DNA of 64,000 nt from Meandrina meandrites (GCA_963693305.1 OY855904.1:11455996-11519995); one strand, 5' to 3'. Numbered from the stretch's first letter, positions 36,301 through 47,439 are shown. The notes: generated by a model not told the origin, from the letters alone. Numbers and translations: made by a program.

Positions 36301-37160
36301 AGAAGTCATTATTGAAGATGAAGTAGAGTATTTCATACAGGAATTAACAACAACAATAACCAAAACGCAGACTAACCTAGTTCCACCCTTATCTATCACG
36401 CAACACAACGTTTCGTTGCGTGACACAAGAATCCCACAACTTGACTTGCAGTAAATTGGTCACACAATAACACTAAATCAACATTTGTTTGCTCTGTTGG
36501 CAGAGCACTGTTTTCTGGGCAAAAAAAAAATCGTATTTCACGATATGCAATACAAAAGAGTTGGGTCACGCAATAAAATGTTATATCTGTGATCTCTAAA
36601 AGTCTGTGAGAACAACACGGTTCTTTGAATATCACTGTACATGTTAACAACCTTAAGAGGCAGTAGACCCGCAGAACGCTGCAAAAGGAAATTTTAGATG
36701 GACGGAAATGAGCTATTACCGGTACTAAATGCTAGGATATAAATCAATACAAAATTATACGATGCTTGATATTTGTGAACTTTTCTTTATATCATGGAAG
36801 ATATACACGAAGGCTGACTGTTTGCATACGATTTCAGTGGAAACAGGCTCGTTATATATTGACTATGCACTGCTATGCAGTAAGCCATAAGGCAAACGGC
36901 TTCATCTCTTTGTACTCTTCATAATGATAAGCCTTCTATACCGGGATCTACACGAGGCACAGGCGAAAATCTGATCAATATCACAGAACATTATGTACTT
37001 GCCGGACCTTGTGTCCTCTTTGTGTTAATTCCTCGGCCAGTCTTGTAAACACCAGGAAATGACTTTTGCCAGTAGAGGGAAACATCACTAACATAGCTGC
37101 TTGACAACATTTCAAAGCGAGTAGAATAATAAAATGCCGATTAAGGACGAGCGCCATCAT
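30325..37160 (-). CDS. UDP-glucuronosyltransferase UGT-3, complete five-exon gene
   Basis: Exons on the minus strand are 37160-37008 (or to 36999), 35493-34890, 34602-34396, 32895-32607 and 30607-30325. Exon 1 gives a hydrophobic signal peptide and MFPSTGKSHF with predicted catalytic His34. Exon 2 has NADLIVGDGLYMCSSLIASK and KPFILEYPRPVLP. Exon 3 has NEGVILVSFGT. Exon 4 has SWLPQNDILGH, then NHGG (His355) and HGVPMICVPFFGDQYDN. Exon 5 has a membrane helix and ends DKEKRL, a KXKXX ER-retrieval tail. Total 511 or 514 residues. The shorter form aligns better (GHK then VQVVVG) but uses a poor donor, GTCCGG; nine bases later lies GTACAT. The gene is convergent with UGT-2 and divergent from UGT-4. 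Diverged from UGT-1/2, so probably different acceptors. Confidence 0.9.
32951..33009 (+). other. Degenerate tRNA-like segment (possible SINE head)
   Basis: The order of an A-box-like ATAATGGTTAGTGCGATAG and a B-box-like GGGTTCAAGCCC about 30 bp apart resembles a tRNA-derived Pol III promoter. Acceptor, anticodon and T stems do not pair well, so it is not a functional tRNA. It lies in UGT-3 intron 3. Confidence 0.3.
33011..33181. mobile_element. 171-bp MITE (GGCCATTTCCGAGTT ends)
   Basis: The inverted ends GGCCATTTCCGAGTTGCC and the complement of GGTAACTCGGAAATGGCC match with one difference. It lies in UGT-3 intron 3 directly after the tRNA-like segment. Confidence 0.75.
33555..34001. mobile_element. 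Family A MITE, inverted copy
   Basis: Reverse-orientation partner of 6547-7126, from CTTGGTTTTCATGTTACG to AGTGAAAACCACC. It lies in intron 3 of UGT-3. The hairpin at 33777-33813 is conserved. Confidence 0.8.
35601..35687. mobile_element. TAGCCTGTGTA foldback element
   Basis: A hairpin like 5873-5962, preceded at 35547 by a partial copy of the same left arm. A poly-A/T core lies in the loop. It is in intron 1 of UGT-3. Confidence 0.7.
35700..35880. mobile_element. Palindromic element in UGT-3 intron 1
   Basis: The arms CAATTCAGGGAGTAATTGGG and GCAATTTCAAAT are mirrored by ATTTGAAATTACGAGTAGGA and CTCTCTGAATTG. The arms are imperfect. Confidence 0.6.
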
Positions 37161-37780
37161 TTGAATCCGTGACAAAAAATCTGTCACGCAAATCAATCTT
37201 GGACCCAGCTCACCAAGGAGGCTCTACAATAAAAATTCGGCTCCTGTACAGTGCCCAGTTTGTTTATTCAACATACCATCTCAATTTATCTTTCCCTCAT
37301 CTGGATTAACAACACTAGAGACACCCAAGGACACTTAGCCTAGGTCAGCAATACCCCCCCCCCCCCCCCCAAAAAAAAAAAAATCCCTATTGAAATCAAT
37401 CGAAAATCAAGCCATCCCAAAAAATACTTGCCAAATTTTCCTACCCAAAAAAATCCCGGACTCGAAAATTTCAAACCCAAATAAATCCTTCTATCATCCC
37501 CGTCACTTGAAATCCCGAGAACCCCCCCCCCCCCCCCCCCCCCCTGGGTCACAGTGATTTTGGTTTGCTTGATTTCCACGAGTGGTACAGAAAATACTAA
37601 TTGCTAATTGCAAAGAACACTGCCGCTCTCTGAAAACCTATAAAAAGAGGAAAAACACTAATCTAAGAAAGAGCAACTGTTTGATCTAACCCAGCTTTAG
37701 TTCAATTTAAAACGGGTGTCTGAAAAACCCGAATAGCGAATAGCGACTGATAGTCGCGAATAGTGCGAATAAGGTAACAA

Positions 37781-37870
37781 TTAGATTATGAGCTCGAGAT
37801 TTCTATGAGGTGATAGTTGACCGAATCAACTATCACCTTATAGAAATTGAGAACAAATAATCTAATTGTT
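37781..37870. repeat. Palindromic element, arms about 40 bp
   Basis: AATTAGATTATGAGCTCGAG...GGTGATAGTTGA is mirrored across ACCGAA to the complement ending AATAATCTAATT, with a few mismatches. Confidence 0.75.
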
Positions 37871-38459
37871 TTATTATTCATTTTCCTTCAAATAATGATT
37901 TCTAATTATTTTTCTATAATATGAACTAGTATAAAACTCGCGCGCGCGGACTGAATTTTCATTTGAAACTTTCAGTTGTGACTTACACTCATCAGTTTAT
38001 TCAGCAATTTCAACGTTTTAAACACGTGCAACGGTGAATTTCCTCCTAGTCTTCGCGGGAATTTAATTATCCAATAAATAAATGTTTCGAAACTTCCTCC
38101 GAAACTTCAGAGAAACGAGAAAATGTCGCCAGTCTGTAGACGAACTTCAGCCACTGCACACTAATGGCTGATACTGTTCAATAGCTCACCCAATCAGATT
38201 GCAGCAATTGCATTAGTATACTAGTAGAATTCTGCTTATGACAAATAGTCGTGAGTAGTGGCGAATAGTCGTCGTTGAATAGCTTCGAGTAGTGACATAT
38301 AGTCCAATCTCGTGCCCAGAGTCCGCCAGCTCCTCGGTCAGCGGTAGGTCGCTGGGGCGAGCTCTGGGCGAGTGAAAAAAATATCTCTTTTTCTATTGGT
38401 CATTCACAGAACAATAGAAATCCGTCCGGAAGTCTGAAATCATTCCTGGAAGTTATGCA

Positions 38460-38925
38460 TCAGTCAATTCCAGCAGTGCCCATCCCCCCGGGCAACCCCG
38501 GGGCATTTCCTAATGTTGCCCGTCCCGGGGGTGGGGCATTTGCGTACCTCGGGTTGACCCCCGGGCATTTGACACGTGGTTTCAAAACCGTGGAGTGAGT
38601 CGCGTCAGTTGTGATGGAGGCGTTTATAGGCCAAGACGTGGACTACGTTGCAGATTAGCTAGTCCATGAAGGACTAGAGAAGCTCGTGGATGTTCATGGA
38701 TGTTTTTAAAGGTATATTTTTCTGAATTTTAGATATTTCCTCATTGTCAAGAAGCAACAACTTGTATTATATTCTTTTATCACCTATCGAGAGATTGAAA
38801 ACAATCCACCCGGGAGCGGGGCATTTGCCCGGTTCCCTCATTTCCACCCCGGGGAATTTACCAAAGAAATGCTAATGCCCGGGGGTTAGCCCGGGGGGGG
38901 GATGGGCACTGTTGGAATTGACTGA
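38460..38925. mobile_element. 466-bp GC-rich TIR element
   Basis: The ends TCAGTCAATTCCAGCAGTGC and the complement of GCACTGTTGGAATTGACTGA match with one mismatch, and the similarity continues through CCATCCCCCCGGG. Dense CCCGGG-rich sequence lies inside each end. The middle contains a short open segment at about 38613-38710, in one frame MEAFIGQDVDYVAD, a stop, then LVHEGLEKLVDVHG, which could be a relic of a larger parent element. No clear target duplication was found. Confidence 0.7.
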
Positions 38926-39449
38926 TCATTAACCAAACCAGAAAACCTAAAAAACATTTTTGTGTTGGATGGCGAGATGTATCAAGTTAATTTTAACTTT
39001 TCTTTATAAAGCACCTTAGAAATCGTGGTTAGGCGCTTATAAATAAAGTATTTTTTAATCTAACCTTCTCGTTTAACTCGAAAATTATCATGAATTAAAG
39101 AGTACTTGTTTTAAACTGCGTTTTTGAACGGAGTTAAGGGACCTTACGAAGCCACCTGTCGGCTGCAACAAGAACGTCACCAAACAAGCACGTGTGATAT
39201 CCATCTTGTTACGTAAAATGGCCAAATTTTGCGTAGTGAATCACGACGATGAATTTTTCATGTTTCAAGTTTGAATTTAATAATGCGCTTATATATTCAG
39301 CTAGCCAGTTCTGACAAAAATGAACGCACTAAATAAACTAGGATAGTTGCGGAAATGATAAGTAAAATATAAAGCATTCGCGTTTTAAAGAGCCATTACG
39401 TTCTGCCAGCGAGAACCCTTTGATTTTATTTTGTTTGGCAAACATGGCC

Positions 39450-39782
39450 ATACTGGATTTTGCATCTTTTAATCCCAAATTGTGATCTACTGTATGCCAG
39501 ATAATAAAGTTCACTTATCTTTTTTTCTTTTGCGAGGTATTTTGCGATTTTATGGGTTTTTTGGTCTTTAATTCCTCGCTAGCCGTCACCGACCCCAAAC
39601 AAAAGTAAGAGAAAGAGTATATATAGTTCTCTTTGGGGTCGGTGACGGCTAGCGAGGAATTAAAGACCAAAAAACCCATAAAATCGCAAAATACCTCGCA
39701 AAAGAAAAAAAGATAAGTGAACTTTATTTATCTGGCATACAGTAGATCACAATTTGGGATTAAAAGATGCAAAATCCAGTAT
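39450..39782. repeat. Near-perfect 150-bp inverted repeat
   Basis: The arms 39450-39599 and 39632-39782 are reverse complements with essentially one 1-base indel; the loop is 32 bp. Nothing in the arms looks coding. It lies about 220 bp upstream of UGT-4 exon 2, where a first intron or exon would be expected. Confidence 0.9.
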
Positions 39783-40658
39783 TTTATGGGGCATTTCTCG
39801 CCATCAGTTGGATCAGGCCGAGGTCAGTTGTTACAAATTACAGTGAATGCGTAAGATCAAATAGCGCGTACCGTGACGTCACACGGTCTCAAACACAGAG
39901 CCTTGTCTGCCTGTGGTATACGTCAAGAAAACGCAGTGGCGTGTGACTCTTTATTTTACTGTTAAAATAATTTCTTTTATAAATACATTTCACGTCATGG
40001 CAGGTTGAGATATACGTTGGTGATATCGGAGACTACGCAGGAAAAGATCCTTTGGTTCGATTTTACAAAACTCCCGATGAATTTTACCAAGCAATCGGAA
40101 GTAGTAGCAGTCTACACGGCCCGAACCCTGAAGCAACTGCTTTCTCTATGATGAACCTGCTTGCTCCTTTTCACGCCATGTATTGTGACGCGCTTCTTAA
40201 AAGCAAAGACACTATGATAAGTATAAGCAATGCCGACCTAATCATCGGTGACGGATTGTACTTGTGCTCGTCCCTGATCGCTGACAAATTTTCCTTACCT
40301 CATGTGGTCATCGTTACACAAACTCTTAGCATTCCCACGATGCGTGTGTTTGGCTTACCGATGCCGCCAGCTTACGTTCCGCAGTTTAGGTCTAACTTAA
40401 CTGATCGTCTTACTGTTGTACAAAGAATGGAGAACCTCTACAACTGGCTCCTCGTTCACTGGGTGGTTTATTTCAGGATGACGCCCCTGTTTCAAGAGCT
40501 GAAGTCCAAGTACGAAATTACCCCTGAAAAGAGCTTGTATGATACTCTTGGTAAAGTTGATTTGATTATATCACAAAAGCCTTTTATTCTTTTATTCTGA
40601 AGTATCCAAGGCCTCTCATGCCATGTGAGTTAGTTACGCCGACTGTTTTTTTTCTGGT

Positions 40659-40765
40659 GTAGCCCGCTGCAGGCGGTAACCCAACACTTAAACTGAGTGG
40701 GTACCGCCTGCTACTGGGCCCTCCACTATAGGGAGTACCCCCACCCCCTTCGCGGGCTGCTAAAA
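40659..40765. mobile_element. Short TIR element in UGT-4 intron 2
   Basis: The ends TAGCCCGC and GCGGGCTGCTA are inverted. Inside is a hairpin GCAGGCGGTAACCCA / TGGGTACCGCCTGC. Confidence 0.6.
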
Positions 40766-41586
40766 GTCGTTACCGTGATGGAACATTTTATCATTTGATT
40801 TAAATCTTTCACGTCCTTCAGTCTGAGGACCGGTTATTCTCAGTTCTCCAATCTTGACCGTCCTTGTTCTGTTTTGGGTTACTATCAAAATCACTAGTGT
40901 GGTAACATTCGAAGCAATTCCATTCTTAACACGTGGTCTGAAAAAATGTTAAGTGGTTCGTGTTTTCAAGCGTTTTGAAAGCAATGATGTGATGTTTAAC
41001 GGTCGCTCCATGGCCATTCAAACATCTTTTTTCCAGAATTTGTATGAACAATAAAGACACTATCGAGCCAACAGTTAGGAAACTCATGAGATGTATCCAA
41101 CCCCCTATCCAGGGGGGTTGGAGGAGGGTATTCGAAACTGAATCACGAAGCATTTTGTTGGCTTCCCGATGAATAAATAATGTCCACGTGATAAACGCTT
41201 TTAATTCACGTGATCTAAATTGACGCTTACGCCAGATGAAATTTAGCGAATGCATTTTACCACTCTAGTGATTTTCATAGTATTTTCACCTTTTTGGTGG
41301 TTTTATTTCCTTTAATAGCAAACTGCTATTTTGAGATGTGATGGTATTTCTCGCTGCGTGCTTAACAAAACATGATGGTTAATAATTGTGTGATGTGAGA
41401 TAGAACCATATAGAAAAGAGAACCACACTTTTAGCTATCGAAACGTGTAAAACTGAAAAAACTTGTCTCTTCCTACATGTTTTCATTAGAGACTATTGGG
41501 AGCTAGTCCAACCAGAAATAAATGTCTGTTTGCATTTTTCCTTAGTTTGAGGCTGAATTATACTATCACTACAGAAGGAGCATTAA

Positions 41587-41942
41587 AGGAACAATGTCAC
41601 GGGGATTTTGCGGATATTTGGACCAACCTTTTCTAAAATTAGTGGTGATTTAACCTTGAAACATAACATTTAAAGGAAGATATAACCTTAATTTGCGTAG
41701 AGAAATCAAACCACAGCTATAATGTCCATTTTTTGAAGACGCGCGCAAACAACTTGAAAATTTGAGCCTCAATTTTTCAAGTTGTAATCCATTTCCTTCC
41801 AAGCCATCCGCAGTCAACGTTTGCTTGTTAGCAGTCTCAGTGCTCTAATATAGCAATTGTTAACAAGAATGTACCATTATTTTTGGGTTTCCTACACCAC
41901 AAATATATTTTTGGCTGTTCAAAAATCCGTGGTACAGCCCCT
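41587..41942. mobile_element. TTAA-flanked MITE in UGT-4 intron 2
   Basis: The ends AGGAACAATGTCACGG and CCGTGGTACAGCCCCT are imperfect inverted repeats, flanked by TTAA at 41583-41586 and 41943-41946. The termini resemble those of the element inserted in exon 4 of the same gene. A hairpin AACTTGAAAATT.../...AATTTTTCAAGTT is internal and resembles 10270-10310. Confidence 0.75.
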
Positions 41943-43583
41943 TTAACAGAACTGGGTCGAAAGTCTTTTGGAAATGTTTTGCTTTTGCTCTAGTACATTC
42001 TGTGATTCATTTACGAAAACTCGAGCTCGCACCTCTTACTCCGACTTGGTCACGTGTATTTTCCCGCGCTTGGCGCGGGTTGCGTGTATTCGCTCCGTGT
42101 TCTCATTGATTCACTGTGTCTTTTAAGTTTGTTGTGATCGGTTAGATGTAATTGCTTTGGTTTTGGTTTTACGTCAGGCGAGCAACAAATAAAACCGCTG
42201 TAACACATGAAACAGTGAAATGAATATTGATATCCTTTTTGTTTATTTTTCAGATACCAAAGTGGTCGGTCCATTTCTGCCTGCTCCTGCCAATCCTCTT
42301 TCGCATGAATGGGAGCAGTTTATGCAAAGCGCTGGCAAGGAAGGCGTTATCCTGGTATCATTTGGTTCCATAATTCAAACTTTAAACGACAAAATCATGA
42401 GTGTCTTGGTAGAAGCCTTTGCAAGATTACCGCAAAAGATTATCTGGAAACAAGGTTCATCAGGTAAATGCAGTAGTTTCTGGCTTCTTCGCCTCTAAGA
42501 TTCCCTCCTTGGTTAGGGCGTGGTGCTGTCCGCGTGGTGTCGTGGGCACCGCTTTCTGTCTCCCTCTCTTTTGCTTGCTTGTGTCGACGACCCCTGGAGA
42601 GCAAAGTTTATTGTCAATTCTCGAGGGACAATTAGACTTTTTTCTTAATTAGATGTTAAGTCGTCCGCGTAACAATTATATATATAATACCCTTGTATTC
42701 AGTAATATATATTTTTAATAATACTTTTATATATATTTTTATGTATTTTAACAACAGGACCCCCTTTAATACCAGTGATTATTACACTGACAGGGTTATT
42801 CTGTATAAATATTATTTGTGTGATGATTTCATATCCGTTTTTATAATCGAATGGGAAAAGACGAGTTTAAACGTTGACGTCTTTTCTCAAGATAATATTG
42901 CGAAGAAAGAAATCTGAATATCTGATTAAAAACAACATGATACTTCTTTCGGATTAGGTGTGGTGTGACGTTCGGTTTGTCTAGTAGAAGAATTGGTTCC
43001 CAACCTCCATCCGAGCAGATGTTTGTTTGACGCGCGACAAGTTGCATCAAAGAAGTAGTTTTAAATCTCTAAAAGGATTATATCAAATCGCCTATAAATG
43101 ATAGTACTTCTCCATTATTTTTTTGTGACAGATGATCATGTAAAAAAGTGATACAGTCTTTTTAATTTTCACCCGACATTTGAAGCTTTATCGCTATTCT
43201 TTCCACACTAGCCTTTTTCTTCGTGCTCGTTTAACCCGAAACTTAACTAAAAACGTTTCTCACCGACAGTGAGTACTTAAATAGTGTTATTTATCCTTCG
43301 TTTTTCTTGACAGTTAACACCAAATTTTCATACAGTGAAAACGTCAAGGTAGCTTCGTGGGTTCCTCAAAATGACATCCTGGGGCACAGTAAAACGAAGC
43401 TTTTTTTCGGCCATGCTGGGGGCAATGGAATGATGGAATCAACCTATCACGGGGTTCCTATGATCTGTGCGCCATTCTACGCTGATCAGTTCGACAACGC
43501 CCTAATTGCTAAGACGGTGGGCTTCGCTGAATAGTTGATCTCGACGTGACGACGGCTGATGAACTAGTCAGCCTTATACTTAA

Positions 43584-43968
43584 AGGGGCACTATCACGGC
43601 TAATCATAGAAATTTCTATTTTCTAATTTCCTCAGTATATTTCCAAATGCCACCAAATACATGAATAAACTTGATAAATAGATCCCACAAAACAGGATAG
43701 AACAGTTATTTTGAGGAAGAAGTACAGGATTGCAAGGATGGAAGTGGATTGCGATTGATTTTTGGACAGGATGTCCAGAATTCAAAGCTGCCATTTCTGG
43801 TGAAATTTTGAACATTTTGTTAGTCACTGTTTCCTCTTAGTTGATATTTCTTTGCATTTACCACTGTAAGCCTTTTTTTCTTCCTATTGCAAGACAATTA
43901 AGTACAATTTATAGCAAGCTACAGCCCATTCTTATAAAATATGATATTTCAGCCGTGATAGTGCCCCT
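43584..43968. mobile_element. 385-bp TTAA MITE inserted in UGT-4 exon 4
   Basis: Exact inverted ends AGGGGCACTATCACGGCT and AGCCGTGATAGTGCCCCT, with TTAA on each side (43580-43583 and 43969-43972). The UGT reading resumes exactly on the far side (LILK before, VLSDQ after), so the element was added by cut-and-paste at a TTAA in the exon. The piggyBac superfamily is inferred from the target; no transposase is present. Confidence 0.92.
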
Positions 43969-44817
43969 TTAAAGTACTCTCAGACCAGAGGTGAGCCAAT
44001 TCACCTTATGGTGACCCCCGGGACCACGTTTTTCATACACGTTTATGATATCTTTGCGCCAGCAGATAACCTAACCAGCGTTTCTCCGGGGTAAGTGGTG
44101 GTTTAGTCTTATTTGTAAATGGGTACAAATGCGTCTACTCCGTACAGCGATCCAGGTCTCTTATATATACAGTCAAACCACCTCTCTATATTGGCCAGAA
44201 TTTTAGGGGGTTGGGGCATCTAACGAAGCCTTAGGTTGGGTGGGGCCGCTGAGAGCTTTAAACATGACCCTTTATTTTGAAATTGTATATATATAATGTT
44301 TAAGACTGAAGACCCTGAAGGTTTGCCTAGCTCCTGTACGGCTTTCTCCTAGTCCTTCACTGTCAATTTAGACCCAAAACGAATTGACCGCGCGAAATAT
44401 TAAGGCCTAGGAACTAGGCAAACTGAAATCCATACCCTGTTTAGCGGCTGACGCCCCGTTTAGACCAAATATGGAAGTGCCTCCAGATTAAGTTACATTG
44501 TGTTCTTTTGCAGCTACCGAGATTCTGCAATGCGCGTGTCAAACTCTATCGGACTACTGCCTCGAAGGCCTGTCCACGAGGCCGCTGACTGGGTGGAGTA
44601 CACGCTGGCTCAAGGGAATCTGCAGTACCTCAAACCACGTGGTGTGGACATGTCATTTCATGAGCTTTATTTGCTTGATATCGTGTTAGTCTTGCTTCTG
44701 TTCCTCATTAGTGTTATTATGATCATAAAACTGGCGATTACGCGATTTTTCCGTGGTCTGGGAGATGCTAACAACAGAGTTCGCGCCAAACATGACAACA
44801 GGAAGAAAATATCCTAG

Positions 44818-46452
44818 GAATTCAACCGAATTCAAACATGTACAAAGCTAGCCTTCTACGCAGACGTTCTTTTGGCTCGTCACGCGAGGCTAGTACAAGG
44901 CTAGTGTAGTTTGTTGGGGACAAGATCTAGTTAATGTCTTCTTGAAACTTGTCAGCTACAAAGGTTCTGACGAGCATACTCTTAACACATGCTGGCTTGT
45001 GCGAGCAAACTTTCTTAGGGAACTGGTCAAAACTATTTTACATGCTCGGGACCCACTTTTGAGGGGTGGGGGTAAGGAAGAGACCATGGGTCTCGAAGGC
45101 TAGGTGGGGGGATAGGTGAGCTACCATGGGTCTCCAAGACTAGGTAGGGGGTTAGGTGAGAGACCATGGGTCTCCAAGACTAGGTGGGGGGATAGATGAG
45201 AGACCATGGGTCTCCAAGACTAGGTGGGGGGTTAGGTGAGAGACCATGGGTCTCCAAGACTAGGTGGTGGGTTAGGTGAGAGACCATGGGTCTCCAAGAC
45301 TAGGTGGGGGGATAGGTGAGAGACCATGGGTCTCCAAGACTAAGTGGGGGGTTAGGTGAGAGACCATGGGTCTCCAAGACTAGGTGGGGGGTTAGGTGAG
45401 AGACCATGGATCTCCAAGACTAGGTGGGGGGGTTAGGTGAGAGACCATGGGTCTCCAAGACTAGGTGGGGGGATAGGTAAGAGACCATGGGTCTTTAAGG
45501 CTAGGTGGGGGGTTAGGTGAGAGACCATGGGTCTCCAAGGCTGGGTGAGAGGAAAGGTAAGAGACAATGGGTCTCCAAGTCTAGGTGGGGGATAGGTGAG
45601 AGACCATGGGTCTTCAAGGCTACGTGTGGAGATAGGAATAGGTGAAAAACCTCATGGGTCAGCAGAGGGGGGAGGTTTTCAAGGGGTCATAGGTAGGCTT
45701 AGCCACAAGTTGCCGATAAATTCCCAAAAAGTTGCCAATAAAAGTGCCTAAAAGTTGCTAAAAAGTTGCTATTTTATTGTTAAAGTTGCCGAAAAATTGC
45801 TGAATTTCGAAAAAGTTGCCGAAAAGTTGCTATTTATTTCACTTATTTGCACTTGAAGTTGGTTTTATTGCGGTTTAGATCATGCAGAACATAAGCACGT
45901 TTTATTCACATTTTCTTTTGTTAACACACAGCTGGAATCTAAATCACTGACAGTGTTCTCCGCCATCTTGAAAAACGTGTCATGTGATCAGACTCATTCC
46001 CAGTCGCTCCTGCGGCGGTTTTGACTAGAACGCATTGCATCAAGGGAAGGCCGCACGAAAATCTTTTCTTTTGCCCTTCCCAGCCTGCTCCGCAACCTTC
46101 ACATCACTTCTACCCAGTCTCCCCAAGTCTTTCATCACCTTTGAAGAACAAATTAGTTGGGACTGGGAACGAATCTGTCATGTGATACCGCTGGCCTCAT
46201 GGATAGGTGTGCAAAACCAAGCTGGGATTTGTAATCAGTATTGGCCAGTCCTGGAGTGTACACACTCACACAGTAGTATAAACCAGTTGAATTATGTTGA
46301 CTTTTCTTTCAAAAGCTAATAAATGTTGCGAAAAAAATAAAAAATAATTCAAAAAATGCTAAAAAAAATCAAAAGTTGCCAAGAATATTAAAAGTTGCCG
46401 AAAATCGTAAAAGTTGCCAAAAATCTCATAAGTTGCCGAAAAGTTGAAAGTT
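44818..46452. other. Intergenic, tandem repeats only
   Basis: Holds the 40-bp minisatellite (45073-45640) and two AAAGTTGCC-type arrays flanking a core of about 470 bp. No exon was recognised; the ORF at 46035-46319 overlaps the repeat core. Confidence 0.6.
45073..45640 (+). repeat. 40-bp minisatellite, about 14 units
   Basis: The unit is GAGACCATGGGTCTCCAAGA followed by CTAGGTGGGGGGTTAGGT. Spacing is exactly 40 bp over 45161-45401 and varies by a few bases elsewhere. The GAGACCATGGGTCTC core is the same as in the arrays at 8370 and 52225. The left flank (45015-45060) is the inverted complement of the right flank of the 8370 array. Confidence 0.92.
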
Positions 46453-46455
46453 GGA
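45706..46455 (+). repeat. Element bounded by AAAGTTGCC direct arrays
   Basis: Imperfect tandem units (A)AAAGTTGCC(G/A)A occur at 45706-45852 and again, in the same orientation, at 46321-46455. They flank unique sequence with no repeats. Direct rather than inverted terminal arrays are unusual for a MITE. Confidence 0.65.
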
Positions 46456-47439
46456 AGCAATTCATACAGGACAATTCGACTTGCCTACAAGTCGAGCTCA
46501 CTGAGCACGATGAAATTATTTTTAGACGCTAAAAAGTTTGGGTTCAAATATCCCCGCGTTTCGGTATTGCTGCCTTCATCAAGATAAGCAAAAACATTTT
46601 TTGCTTTCCCTGATGAAGGCAGCAATGCCAAAATGTCGGTATATTTGAACCCATAGGCTTCCCAAGCTCAAAAGTCGTCTTTTTGATGTGTTTCTGAGAT
46701 CCCTTCGGGCGGCCGACTCTACATACGTGGTGTATGCCCGCTTTTTTCGCTCGCCCCCAACTACCGAGAGCCTGAAACAGGCTAGTAATGTCAGTAACCG
46801 GCGCTCCTCGATTTGATAATGTGGTGTGCTAGTAGATAACCCTGCCTTTAAATACAAAGATTATTTTCCAGTTCGCACCAGACAAAAACTTAAAATATGG
46901 AGCTTCCGTTCGGAGATGTGTTCGAAGCGGCATGGGCGTGAAATTGAAAATTGTTTGCTTATTTAACTGCAGACAATAAATTCCACGTAGCTGGCTACGT
47001 GGTAGGCAGAAACTAATCCAAGTTAATTTATTTAGAAATAATTTCAAAATGGCATCGCAATGTAATGTGCTAGTTACGTGGTGAGAAAAAGCTCTATAAA
47101 ATTTCTTGTTCTAAAAACTTGACAAAAAGCAATAAGTATAAAACTAATCGGTAGATTAAGACGAAAAGCACACGCTTTTAAAAACATTCATCAAAGAAGA
47201 TACCTCGCCATCTTGAATTTAATTCTTTCTGCGTACCGTGTACCGCGTAGCCAGCTACTTGAATAAGATTATTCGCTATCTTGAATTTAATTCTTTCTGC
47301 GTAAGGCATACCGCGTAGCCATCCCTTTTCAGTAACGGACTCGATGTGGCGGCGTATTCTGCAGTTACTCCGCTTACTTTAAAATTGTTCAGAGCGTAAC
47401 GAAACGCCATCGAAGAAAGTTTTCAAGCCTCTACTCGCT

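Larger units (their letters stand above)
37161..40003. other. Region between divergent UGT-3 and UGT-4, no exon 1 for UGT-4 seen
   Basis: Contains C-runs at about 37354-37370 and 37521-37544, a palindromic element at 37781-37870, GAATAGTCG-rich stretches at about 37735-37775 and 38240-38298, the GC-rich TIR element 38460-38925 and the long inverted repeat 39450-39782. No signal-peptide exon resembling those of UGT-2 or UGT-3 was found on the plus strand. Confidence 0.6.
40004..44817 (+). pseudogene. UGT-4, broken UDP-glucuronosyltransferase gene
   Basis: Recognisable exons are 40004-40624 (acceptor domain, VEIYVGDIGDYAG, NADLIIGDGLYLCSSLIADK), 42254-42463 (KEGVILVSFGS), 43314-43990 (SWVPQNDILGH, GHAGGNG, HGVPMICAPFYADQFDN) and 44514-44817 (WVEY, membrane helix, KKIS tail fitting the KKXX ER signal). 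Four problems are visible. No exon 1 with the catalytic His was found. An 8-bp unit TTTTATTC is duplicated in tandem at 40582-40597, shifting the frame near the end of exon 2. One base is missing near 43530 after GFAE, giving an immediate TAG. A 385-bp transposon sits in the same exon. Splice sites remain consensus, so the decay is probably recent. The last exon is still open. Confidence 0.9.
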
